This document shows positions 27,290-33,442 of a stretch of DNA of 33,442 nucleotides, in pieces. The translations under genes were made by a program, and so were the position numbers. Numbering within the stretch: position 1 is the stretch's first letter; each line of letters starts with the position of its first letter. Location: assembly GCA_947454135.1 (NCBI GenBank), contig CANGJI010000027.1, forward strand, positions 1 to 33,442, given 5' to 3'. Below the pieces are notes generated by a model, which saw only the letters and a program-made list of their open reading frames with translations, had not been told where the DNA came from and made no database searches. The stretch is from Sphingomonadaceae bacterium. GTDB taxonomy: Bacteria > Pseudomonadota > Alphaproteobacteria > Sphingomonadales > Sphingomonadaceae.

Positions 27290-28435
27290 ATGACCGACCA
27301 GTTCGCCCTTACCGACGACCAGATCGCCATTCAGGAGATGGCGCGGCGCTTCACTGCCGATGCCATCACGCCGTTTGCGGCGCAGTGGGACGAGGAGCAC
27401 ACCTTCCCGCGCGAAACGATCAAGGCGGCCGCGGAACTGGGTTTCGCCTCGATCTATGTCAGCGAGGAAAGTGGCGGGATCGGGCTCGGGCGGCTGGATT
27501 CGGCGCTGATCATGGAAGCCATGGCCTATGGCTGCCCCAGCACGAGCGCGTTCATCTCGATCCACAACATGGCCTCGTGGATGATCGACCGCTTCGGCGG
27601 CGCGGAGATCAAGTCGCGCTACCTCCCCGAGCTGATCACCATGGACAAGATTGCCAGCTATTGCCTGACCGAGCCGGGCTCGGGCTCTGACGCCGCGGCG
27701 CTGCGCACGACGGCGAAGCTTGAAGGCGATCACTATGTCGTGAACGGCACCAAGCAGTTCATTTCGGGCGGCGGCGTGAGCGACATCTACGTGACGATGG
27801 TGCGCACCGGCGAGGCGGGCCCCAAGGGCATCTCGTGCCTCGTCATCGAGAAGGACATGCCGGGTGTCAGCTTCGGCGCGCCTGAGCGCAAGCTGGGCTG
27901 GAACTCCTCGCCCACGGCGCAGGTGATCTTCGAGAACGTGAAGGTGCCGGTCGCCAACCGTGTCGGCGCGGAAGGCGATGGGTTCCGCTTTGCGATGGCG
28001 GGTCTCGACGGCGGACGCCTCAACATCGGCGCCTGCTCGCTTGGCGGGGCGCAGCGGTGCCTGGATGAAGCGATCAAGTACGCCAAGGAACGCAGCCAGT
28101 TCGGCCAGCCGATCGCGGAGTTCCAGAACACCCAGTTCCAACTGGCCGACATGGCGACCGACCTCGAGGCGGCGCGCGCGCTGCTCTATCTCGCGGCGGC
28201 CAAGGTAACGAGCAACGCGCCGGACAAGACCCGCTTTTCGGCGATGGCCAAGAAGCTGGCGACCGATACCGGTTCCTCGGTGGTCGACCGCGCGCTGCAG
28301 ATCTTCGGCGGCTACGGCTACCTCAAGGACTATCCGATCGAGCGCTTCTGGCGTGACCTTCGCGTCCACCGCATCCTCGAAGGCACCAACGAGGTGATGA
28401 AGCTGATCGTGGGCCGGGATCTGCTGCGCCAATGA
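27290..28435 (+). CDS. acyl-CoA dehydrogenase, probable isobutyryl-CoA dehydrogenase
   Basis: This 381-residue enzyme has the acyl-CoA dehydrogenase signatures CLTEPGSGSDAAALRTTA (FAD contact) and QIFGGYGYLKDYPIERFWRD, and the catalytic base Glu364 in ILEGTNEVM. The position, between mmsA and the hydrolase/hydratase genes, indicates oxidation of isobutyryl-CoA to methacrylyl-CoA in valine degradation. Electrons would pass to ETF. The ATG at 27290 is 24 residues before the IQEMARRF helix region and matches family length; upstream in-frame ATGs would add 80 non-homologous residues. It overlaps the following VOC gene by ATGA. Confidence 0.92.
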   Translation: MTDQFALTDDQIAIQEMARRFTADAITPFAAQWDEEHTFPRETIKAAAELGFASIYVSEESGGIGLGRLDSALIMEAMAYGCPSTSAFISIHNMASWMIDRFGGAEIKSRYLPELITMDKIASYCLTEPGSGSDAAALRTTAKLEGDHYVVNGTKQFISGGGVSDIYVTMVRTGEAGPKGISCLVIEKDMPGVSFGAPERKLGWNSSPTAQVIFENVKVPVANRVGAEGDGFRFAMAGLDGGRLNIGACSLGGAQRCLDEAIKYAKERSQFGQPIAEFQNTQFQLADMATDLEAARALLYLAAAKVTSNAPDKTRFSAMAKKLATDTGSSVVDRALQIFGGYGYLKDYPIERFWRDLRVHRILEGTNEVMKLIVGRDLLRQ

Positions 28436-28845
28436 TAGCTCGCGCCCTCGCCATGGTGACGATTGTCGTGCCCGATTACGCGGCGGGGCAGGCGTTCTTT
28501 GTCGGGGTGCTGGGCTTTACCCTTGTCGAGGACACCGATCTTGGCGCGGGCAAGCGCTGGGTTGTGGTTTCTTGCGGTGAGGGCGCGAGGATGCTGCTAG
28601 CGCGCGCGGTGGACGAGGTGCAGACGGCGGCGATCGGCCGGCAGGCCGGCGGGCGGGTGGGGTTCTTCCTCCACACCGATGATATTGCCGCCAGCGAAGG
28701 ATTACTGCGCGAGCGCGGCGTCGAAATCGAGGCGCCCGTGCGGCGCGAGAGCTATGGGGCGGTGCTGGTGTTTCGCGATCCCTTCGGCAACCGCTGGGAT
28801 CTGATCGAACCTCTGGCGCCAGAGAAAATGGGAAAGGCCGCATGA
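28432..28845 (+). CDS. VOC-superfamily (glyoxalase-like) protein 2
   Basis: This 137-residue protein has two VOC modules: MVTIVVPDYAAGQAFFVGVL with FTLVEDTDLG, then GGRVGFFLHTDDIAASEGLL and the common FRDPFGNRWDLIEPL ending. It is tightly packed (ATGA overlaps on both sides) between the isobutyryl-CoA dehydrogenase and 3-hydroxyisobutyryl-CoA hydrolase genes. No defined step of valine degradation needs it, so it may detoxify a side product such as a methacrylyl adduct or act as an epimerase; this is speculation. It is not closely similar to the VOC protein at 22653. Confidence 0.8.
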   Translation: MIARALAMVTIVVPDYAAGQAFFVGVLGFTLVEDTDLGAGKRWVVVSCGEGARMLLARAVDEVQTAAIGRQAGGRVGFFLHTDDIAASEGLLRERGVEIEAPVRRESYGAVLVFRDPFGNRWDLIEPLAPEKMGKAA

Positions 28846-29888
28846 CAGACGATATTCTTGTCCGCACCGAAGGGAGGATGGGCGTGCTTTCGCTTAACCG
28901 GCCCAAGGCGATCCATGCGCTCAATCGCGCCATGGTCGATGGCATGACTGAAGCGCTGCTCAAGTGGCGCGATGATCCGGCGATTGGCGCGGTTATCATC
29001 GACCATTCGGAAGGCCGCGGCTTCTGCGCGGGCGGCGATATCGCCTTCCTGCGCAATTCGGCGCTGACCGACGAGGGCGCGTCGGGCCGCAAGTTCTTCT
29101 TCGATGAATACCGCCTCAACCACCTGATCATGACCTACGAAAAGCCCATCGTGGCCTTCATGGACGGGATCACCATGGGCGGCGGCGTCGGCATTGCCGA
29201 TCCTGCGCGCTACCGCGTGGCGACCGAGAATACCCGGCTCGCCATGCCCGAAACCGGCATCGGCCTGTTCCCGGATGTCGGCGGCGGCTGGTTCCTGTCG
29301 CGGATGAAGGGGCGGCTGGGGCAATACCTCGCGCTGACCGGCGCGCGGATGGACGGCGCCGAGTGCCTTTGGGCCGGTTCCGCCACGCATTATCTGCCGT
29401 CTGCCGCTTTGGCCGAAGCCAAGGCGAGGATCGCGGCGAACCCGGGCGATATTCCGGCGATCCTCCACAGCCTTGCCGCCGTGCCGCCCGAGCCGAAGAT
29501 TGCGGCGCAGGCAGATGCCATCGCCCGCCTGTTCGCTTCGGACCGCTACGAGGACATCCTCGCCGCGCTCGAAGCCGATGGCGGCGAATTTGCCGCCGCA
29601 ACGCTGAAGGCGCTCCACACCAAGAGCCCGCAGACCTGCAAGGTCGCGCTGCGTCAGCTGGCGACCAGCCTGACCCTGCCCGATTTCGCCGCGAACATGG
29701 TGATGGAATACCGCATCGCCAGCCGCGTCCTCGTCCGCCCCGATTTTGCCGAAGGGGTGCGCGCGGTGATCGTGGACAAGGACAATGCCCCCAAGTGGGA
29801 CCCGGCAACGCCCGAAGGCGTGACCGACGACTTGCTGGACGCGATCTTCGCGCCCCTGCCTGCAGATGAGGAATGGAGCCCCCTATGA
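28842..29888 (+). CDS. 3-hydroxyisobutyryl-CoA hydrolase (crotonase fold)
   Basis: The protein has 348 residues, longer than a simple enoyl-CoA hydratase. The N-terminus is [20 protein letters not shown]; the oxyanion-hole segments are FCAGGDI and TMGGGVGI. The catalytic pair in [20 protein letters not shown] is E137 and D145, with the eight-residue spacing seen in human HIBCH. The C-terminal ECH_2 extension ends near PADEEWSPL. It hydrolyses 3-hydroxyisobutyryl-CoA to free 3-hydroxyisobutyrate, the substrate of MmsB. It overlaps the VOC gene and the next enoyl-CoA hydratase gene by ATGA each. Confidence 0.93.
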   Translation: MTDDILVRTEGRMGVLSLNRPKAIHALNRAMVDGMTEALLKWRDDPAIGAVIIDHSEGRGFCAGGDIAFLRNSALTDEGASGRKFFFDEYRLNHLIMTYEKPIVAFMDGITMGGGVGIADPARYRVATENTRLAMPETGIGLFPDVGGGWFLSRMKGRLGQYLALTGARMDGAECLWAGSATHYLPSAALAEAKARIAANPGDIPAILHSLAAVPPEPKIAAQADAIARLFASDRYEDILAALEADGGEFAAATLKALHTKSPQTCKVALRQLATSLTLPDFAANMVMEYRIASRVLVRPDFAEGVRAVIVDKDNAPKWDPATPEGVTDDLLDAIFAPLPADEEWSPL

Positions 29889-30667
29889 CGTATGAGACGA
29901 TCCTGGTTGAACAGCGCGGCGCCGTCACGCTGATCACGCTCAACCGCCCCAAGTCCCTGAATGCGCTCAATTCGCAGGTGCTCGAAGAGCTGATCGTGGC
30001 GTTCGGTGCCTATGAAGCCGATCCCTCGCAGCGTTGCGCCGTGCTGACCGGTTCGGGCGAGAAGGCCTTTGCCGCAGGCGCCGACATCAAGGAAATGGCC
30101 GACAAGGCCGCGACCGAGTTCTACACCGGCGACTTCTTCTCGCGCTGGACCAGCCACATCGTGAAGACCACCCGCAAGCCGTGGATCGCGGCGGTCAACG
30201 GCTTCGCGCTGGGCGGCGGGTGCGAGCTTGCGATGATGGCCGATTTCATCATCGCTTCCGAAAACGCCAAGTTCGGCCAGCCCGAAATCAAGCTCGGCGT
30301 TGCGCCGGGCATGGGCGGTTCGCAGCGCCTGACCCGCGCGGTGGGCAAGGCCAAGGCGATGGACATGTGCCTCACCAGCCGCATGATGGACGCGGTGGAA
30401 GCCGAGCGCTCGGGCCTCGTCAGCCGCGTCGTGCCGCTCGCCTCGCTGATCGACGAAGCGATCGCCGCTGCCGAAGCCATCGCCGCGATGCCGCCGGTCG
30501 CCACGATCGCCAACAAGGAAATGGTCAACGCCGCGTTCGAGATGACGCTCGATCAGGGCCTCCTGTTCGAACGCCGCGTGTTCCAGATCCTCACCGCGAC
30601 CGAGGACAAGGCCGAAGGCATGGCTGCGTTCATCGAAAAGCGTCCCGGCGTCTGGAAGGGTCGGTAA
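29885..30667 (+). CDS. enoyl-CoA hydratase
   Basis: This 260-residue crotonase has two catalytic acids, E114 ([12 protein letters not shown]) and E134 ([19 protein letters not shown]), spaced 20 as in rat mitochondrial hydratase. The oxyanion hole is [11 protein letters not shown]. It fits the methacrylyl-CoA hydratase step (methacrylyl-CoA to 3-hydroxyisobutyryl-CoA), and may also act on short straight-chain enoyl-CoAs. The ATG at 29885 overlaps the hydrolase stop. It is separated from mmsB by an extragenic inverted repeat. Confidence 0.94.
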   Translation: MTYETILVEQRGAVTLITLNRPKSLNALNSQVLEELIVAFGAYEADPSQRCAVLTGSGEKAFAAGADIKEMADKAATEFYTGDFFSRWTSHIVKTTRKPWIAAVNGFALGGGCELAMMADFIIASENAKFGQPEIKLGVAPGMGGSQRLTRAVGKAKAMDMCLTSRMMDAVEAERSGLVSRVVPLASLIDEAIAAAEAIAAMPPVATIANKEMVNAAFEMTLDQGLLFERRVFQILTATEDKAEGMAAFIEKRPGVWKGR

Positions 30668-30674
30668 GCTTCAA

Positions 30675-30773
30675 TCCCCCTCCCGCTTGCGGGAGGGGTT
30701 AGGGGTGGGCCCGTTCGCCCACTGAAACTTGGGAGGAGGCCCACCCCCGGCCCCTCCCGCAAGTGGGAGGGGA
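30675..30773. repeat. extragenic inverted repeat (CCCCTCCCGC type) before mmsB
   Basis: The left half contains CCCTCCCGC-TT-GCGGGAGGG followed by GTTAGGGGTGGGC, and the right half GCCCACCCCCGGCCCCTCCC then GCAAGTGGGAGGGGAG, an imperfect reverse complement. Each half also makes its own hairpin. The right arm ends in GGAGGGGAG, four bases before the mmsB ATG, and therefore serves as its ribosome binding site. Confidence 0.85.
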
Positions 30774-30777
30774 GCAT

Positions 30778-31647
30778 ATGAAAATCGCATTTATCGGCCT
30801 CGGCAACATGGGCGGCGGCATGGCCGCGAATCTCGTGAAGGCCGGGCATGACGTCCACGCCTTCGATCTCGCCGAAGCGGCGCTGACGCGCGCCAAGGAA
30901 AACGGCTGCACCACCTACACCTCGGTGAAGGAAGCCGTGCAGGGCGCGGATGCCGTCGTCTCGATGCTGCCTAACGGCGCCATCGTGAAGGCGGTCTACA
31001 CCAATGACGTGATCGGCCATGCGCCGACCTCCGCGCTGCTGCTCGATTGCTCGACCATCGACGTCGCCACCGCGCGCGAGGTTGCCGCACTGGCAGCCGA
31101 TGCGGGCTATGCCATGGTCGATGCGCCGGTTTCGGGCGGCATTGCTGCGGCCAACGGCGGCACGCTGACGTTCATGGTCGGCGGCAGCGCCGATGCCTTC
31201 GCGCGCGGCGAGCCGATCCTGGCCGCGATGGGCAAGGCGGTGATCCACGCGGGTGACAGCGGTGCAGGGCAGGCTGCGAAGATCTGCAACAACATGCTGC
31301 TCGGCGCTTCGATGATCGCCACCTGCGAAACCTTCGCCATGGCCGAGAAGCTGGGGCTCGACCTCCAGACCTTCTTCGACATCTCGTCGAAGGCCTCGGG
31401 CCAGTGCTGGTCGATGACGAGCTACTGCCCGGTGCCCGGCGTCGGCCCGACGACCCCGGCGGACAACGGCTATCAGGGCGGCTTTGCCACTGCCCTGATG
31501 CTCAAGGACCTCAAGCTCGCGATGGAAGCGGCGAAGACGGCGGGTGCCGAGGTTCCGATGGGTTCGCGCGCAGCTGAGCTTTACGCGGCGTTTGATGCGG
31601 CCGGAAACGGCGGCATGGACTTCTCGGCGATCATCAAGACGCTTTGA
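30778..31647 (+). CDS. mmsB: 3-hydroxyisobutyrate dehydrogenase
   Basis: This 289-residue member of the beta-hydroxyacid dehydrogenase family has the Rossmann motif IAFIGLGNMGGGMAANLVKA, the substrate motif DAPVSGGIAAANGGTL and catalytic Lys168 in GAGQAAKICNNMLLG. It oxidises 3-hydroxyisobutyrate to methylmalonate semialdehyde, which mmsA consumes, closing the distal valine pathway in this operon. The ATG at 30778 is preceded by GGAGGGGAG from the upstream repeat. Confidence 0.96.
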   Translation: MKIAFIGLGNMGGGMAANLVKAGHDVHAFDLAEAALTRAKENGCTTYTSVKEAVQGADAVVSMLPNGAIVKAVYTNDVIGHAPTSALLLDCSTIDVATAREVAALAADAGYAMVDAPVSGGIAAANGGTLTFMVGGSADAFARGEPILAAMGKAVIHAGDSGAGQAAKICNNMLLGASMIATCETFAMAEKLGLDLQTFFDISSKASGQCWSMTSYCPVPGVGPTTPADNGYQGGFATALMLKDLKLAMEAAKTAGAEVPMGSRAAELYAAFDAAGNGGMDFSAIIKTL

Positions 31648-31658
31648 GGCGATACCCG

Positions 31659-31693
31659 CCCGATCCTGCTTGCTCATGGCGAGCGGGATCGGG
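31659..31693. terminator. hairpin after mmsB
   Basis: CCCGATCC (31659-31666) pairs with GGATCGGG (31686-31693), and the inner GCT/AGC and GC/GC pairs extend the stem around TCATG. It begins 12 bp after the mmsB stop. There is no long U-tract, but position and strength fit the end of the valine operon. Confidence 0.6.
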
Positions 31694-31699
31694 CCTCTC

Positions 31700-31741
31700 C
31701 CCACCTTTCGTCATTGCGAGCGCAATGACGCGAAAGGTGGG
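31700..31741. repeat. extragenic palindrome with CGTCATTGCG core
   Basis: CCCACCTTTC (31700-31709) and GTCATTGCG (31710-31718) pair with CGCAATGAC (31721-31729) and GAAAGGTGGG (31732-31741), with a 2-nt bulge. The CGTCATTGCG core is a common intergenic repeat word in many bacteria. It lies between the convergent mmsB and CHAP-domain genes. Confidence 0.8.
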
Positions 31742-31758
31742 TCCGCCTGACCTATCGC

Positions 31759-32547
31759 TCAGCGCACGCGGCTGGCGATGATGCGGCCGATGGGATCGCG
31801 GGCGAGGTTGGGTGAAACCGCAAGCGTGCGGTCTTCCTCGCGCGGCTTGACCTCTGCCTTTGCCGCCACGCGATTGACCAACGGGCGGCGCGCCGCCGTG
31901 CGGCTCGTCTCCGGCACGATACCCTTGAGGAAATCGGGGCCGATCCGCGAAGTGTAGATCACCTTGGGTGCGTCTGCGGAGGCGAGTACGGCCAGCCGCT
32001 CGTTCCGCACCTTTTGGGGCTTCTGGTTGTAGATGAAGCCCTCGACCGGCCAGTGCGTCGTGCCGAGCCCGCCGAGCGGCGCGTACCACACGCGCACTTC
32101 GCTCCAGTCGTTATCGGGCGAGACGTCCACCGCGCGCACGTTGTCTTCCATCTGGCCGCGCCGGCCTTCGATGGGCGACCAGTTCGCGTGGCGTAGCAGA
32201 ATGGTGCGCGAATCGATGATGCGGCTGACCGCCGCGACGTGGCCAAGCTGCATTGCGCCAAAGGGACGGAAGGCCATGACCGCGCCGACCTTGGGCAGCG
32301 TCCCCCGCGCATAGCGTCCGGCGGCCTGATCCCACCATGTATGTGCATCGCCATAGAGCTGGATGCCCGAGACCTTGCGCGCATAGGGTACGCACTGGAT
32401 GTAGGGCAGTGCGAAATCCCGGGTGCTTTCCGCGGCGCCGTCGTCGCTCGCCGCTGCCGGATCGGGGGCGATCGGGCGCGCCTCGGCCAGCGAGGGAATC
32501 GCCGAGAGCAACAGGAGAGATGCGAGTCGCAGGGAAGCCGGGCTCAT
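31759..32547 (-). CDS. exported CHAP-domain protein (putative peptidoglycan amidase/endopeptidase)
   Basis: This 262-residue protein has a signal peptide SLRLASLLLLSAIPSLAEA. The CHAP domain supplies C52 (PYIQCVPYARKVSG), H103 (AMQLGHVAAVSRI) and Asn122 (RHANWSP), the Cys-His-polar arrangement of this NlpC/P60-related hydrolase fold; DAHTWWDQAAGRYARG and PKVGAVMAF are also typical. It likely cleaves peptide or amide bonds in peptidoglycan in the periplasm. The C-terminal 80 residues (basic, low-complexity) have no recognised domain. It is divergent from der, with 133 bp between them. Confidence 0.85.
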   Translation of the reverse strand: MSPASLRLASLLLLSAIPSLAEARPIAPDPAAASDDGAAESTRDFALPYIQCVPYARKVSGIQLYGDAHTWWDQAAGRYARGTLPKVGAVMAFRPFGAMQLGHVAAVSRIIDSRTILLRHANWSPIEGRRGQMEDNVRAVDVSPDNDWSEVRVWYAPLGGLGTTHWPVEGFIYNQKPQKVRNERLAVLASADAPKVIYTSRIGPDFLKGIVPETSRTAARRPLVNRVAAKAEVKPREEDRTLAVSPNLARDPIGRIIASRVR

Positions 32548-32680
32548 GCCAGCACCATTGCTGCGCCGTGGTTAAAGCTGCTGAAGTGAAGCTGGTTAAT
32601 GCCCCTTAAGTGCTTCGCGGGCTGGATCGCCAAACCACGCACTGCTTGCGTTCCGGCCGCGTTAGGGCCACGGGAGGGCC

Positions 32681-33442
32681 ATGCTGCCTCAGGTCATCAT
32701 CATCGGCCGACCGAACGTCGGCAAATCGACTCTGTTCAACCGACTCGTCGGCAAGAAGCTCGCGCTCGTCGACGATCAGCCCGGCGTGACGCGCGACCGC
32801 CGTTTCGGCGATGCCACGTTGCTCGGCATGCCGTTCACGATTGTCGACACGGCAGGCTGGGAAGACCTTGATCCCGAGACGCTGCCGGGCCGCATGCGCC
32901 AGCAGACCGAGGCTTCGCTGGTGGGCGCTGATGTTGCGCTGTTCGTGATCGACGCCCGTGCGGGCGTGACTCCGCTGGACGAGGAAATCGCCCGCTATCT
33001 GCGCTCCAGCCGCGTGCCGATCGTGCTCCTCGCCAACAAGGCCGAGGGGCGGGCGGGCGATCCGGGGCTATACGATGCCTTCGCTCTGGGTTTTGGCGAG
33101 CCGGTGGCGTTCTCTGCCGAGCATGGGCAGGGGCTTGCCGATCTGTTCGAGGCGCTGCGCCCGCATATCGAAGGCGACCGTGGTGATGATGCGGGGACCG
33201 ATACGCCGCCTGCTGAAGGCGAGGACGAAGAGGAGTTCGATCCCGAATCGGTCCTCAAGCTTGCCATCGTCGGGCGGCCGAATGCGGGCAAGTCCACGCT
33301 GATCAACAAGCTGCTCGGCGAGAACCGGCTGCTGACAGGGCCGGAAGCCGGGATCACGCGCGATTCCATCGCCATCGACTGGCAGTGGTTCGATTCTTCG
33401 CGCGATGGTTACCGCCCGGTGCGCCTGATCGATACGGCGAGA
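32681..33442 (+). CDS. der: ribosome-assembly GTPase Der (EngA), N-terminal part
   Basis: The first 254 residues are visible; the gene runs off the right edge. The tandem GTPase layout is diagnostic: domain 1 has GRPNVGKS (9-16), PGVTRDR, DTAG (56-59) and an NK-type G4 read as NKAE (119-122); an acidic linker (about 167-190) is followed by domain 2 with [14 protein letters not shown] and DTA. Der is essential for 50S subunit maturation. The ATG follows GGGAGGGCC. The NKAE G4 replaces the usual NKxD, a variation that also occurs in Der proteins. Confidence 0.97.
   Translation, partial: MLPQVIIIGRPNVGKSTLFNRLVGKKLALVDDQPGVTRDRRFGDATLLGMPFTIVDTAGWEDLDPETLPGRMRQQTEASLVGADVALFVIDARAGVTPLDEEIARYLRSSRVPIVLLANKAEGRAGDPGLYDAFALGFGEPVAFSAEHGQGLADLFEALRPHIEGDRGDDAGTDTPPAEGEDEEEFDPESVLKLAIVGRPNAGKSTLINKLLGENRLLTGPEAGITRDSIAIDWQWFDSSRDGYRPVRLIDTAR

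Overview
The window looks like chromosome of a sphingomonad (Alphaproteobacteria, Novosphingobium-like). The DNA is GC-rich. It has a large TonB-dependent receptor, a DUF3297 gene, several single-subunit Rieske oxygenases with CoA-pathway enzymes, and the CCCCGC/GCGGGG-type extragenic palindromes common in this group. The genus is inferred from gene content, not proven.

Positions 1-23467 hold a catabolic cluster built mostly of short, alternately oriented operons. In order: a cytochrome P450 running off the left edge (-); a CMD-family protein plus a second P450 (+); a SnoaL-like protein, two ABM-domain proteins and a secreted cytochrome c-PQQ dehydrogenase resembling polyvinyl-alcohol dehydrogenase (-); a TonB receptor plus Rieske oxygenase 1 (+); a TetR regulator and two SDRs (-); an acyl-CoA synthetase (+); a type III CoA-transferase, a Cys-free DUF35 protein and a thiolase-fold protein (-); an SDR, Rieske oxygenase 2 and an NAD(P)H quinone/azo reductase (+); Rieske oxygenase 3 and a MaoC-like hydratase (-); a VOC protein plus a Rieske ferredoxin (+). 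Together they suggest outer-membrane uptake of a hydrophobic molecule, oxygenation by P450s and Rieske enzymes, dehydrogenation, CoA activation, and cleavage by a hydratase and a retro-aldolase/thiolase pair. The substrate cannot be named from the sequence. No extradiol dioxygenase or electron-transfer reductase for the oxygenases is visible.

The strongest unexplained signal is an 18-bp palindrome, roughly AA(A/G)CATnCATGnATG(T/C)TT. It occurs in three divergent promoter regions of the cluster (5993-6010, 6168-6185, 17733-17750, 22541-22558), with weaker related palindromes beside the TetR, acyl-CoA synthetase and SDR genes. This looks like an undescribed regulon, plausibly run by the TetR protein at 12118-12777.

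A tRNA-Val(CAC) gene at 23495-23569 (-) separates the cluster from more ordinary chromosome, with its 3' end facing the cluster. To its right are a DUF3297 gene, a LysR regulator, and a complete distal valine pathway: mmsA, a Rid-family gene, isobutyryl-CoA dehydrogenase, a VOC gene, 3-hydroxyisobutyryl-CoA hydrolase, enoyl-CoA hydratase and mmsB. A CHAP-domain exported protein (-) and the start of the ribosome-assembly GTPase gene der (+, cut by the right edge) follow. Most convergent gene junctions carry a strong hairpin or an extragenic inverted repeat, and two repeats end just where the next gene needs its ribosome binding site.
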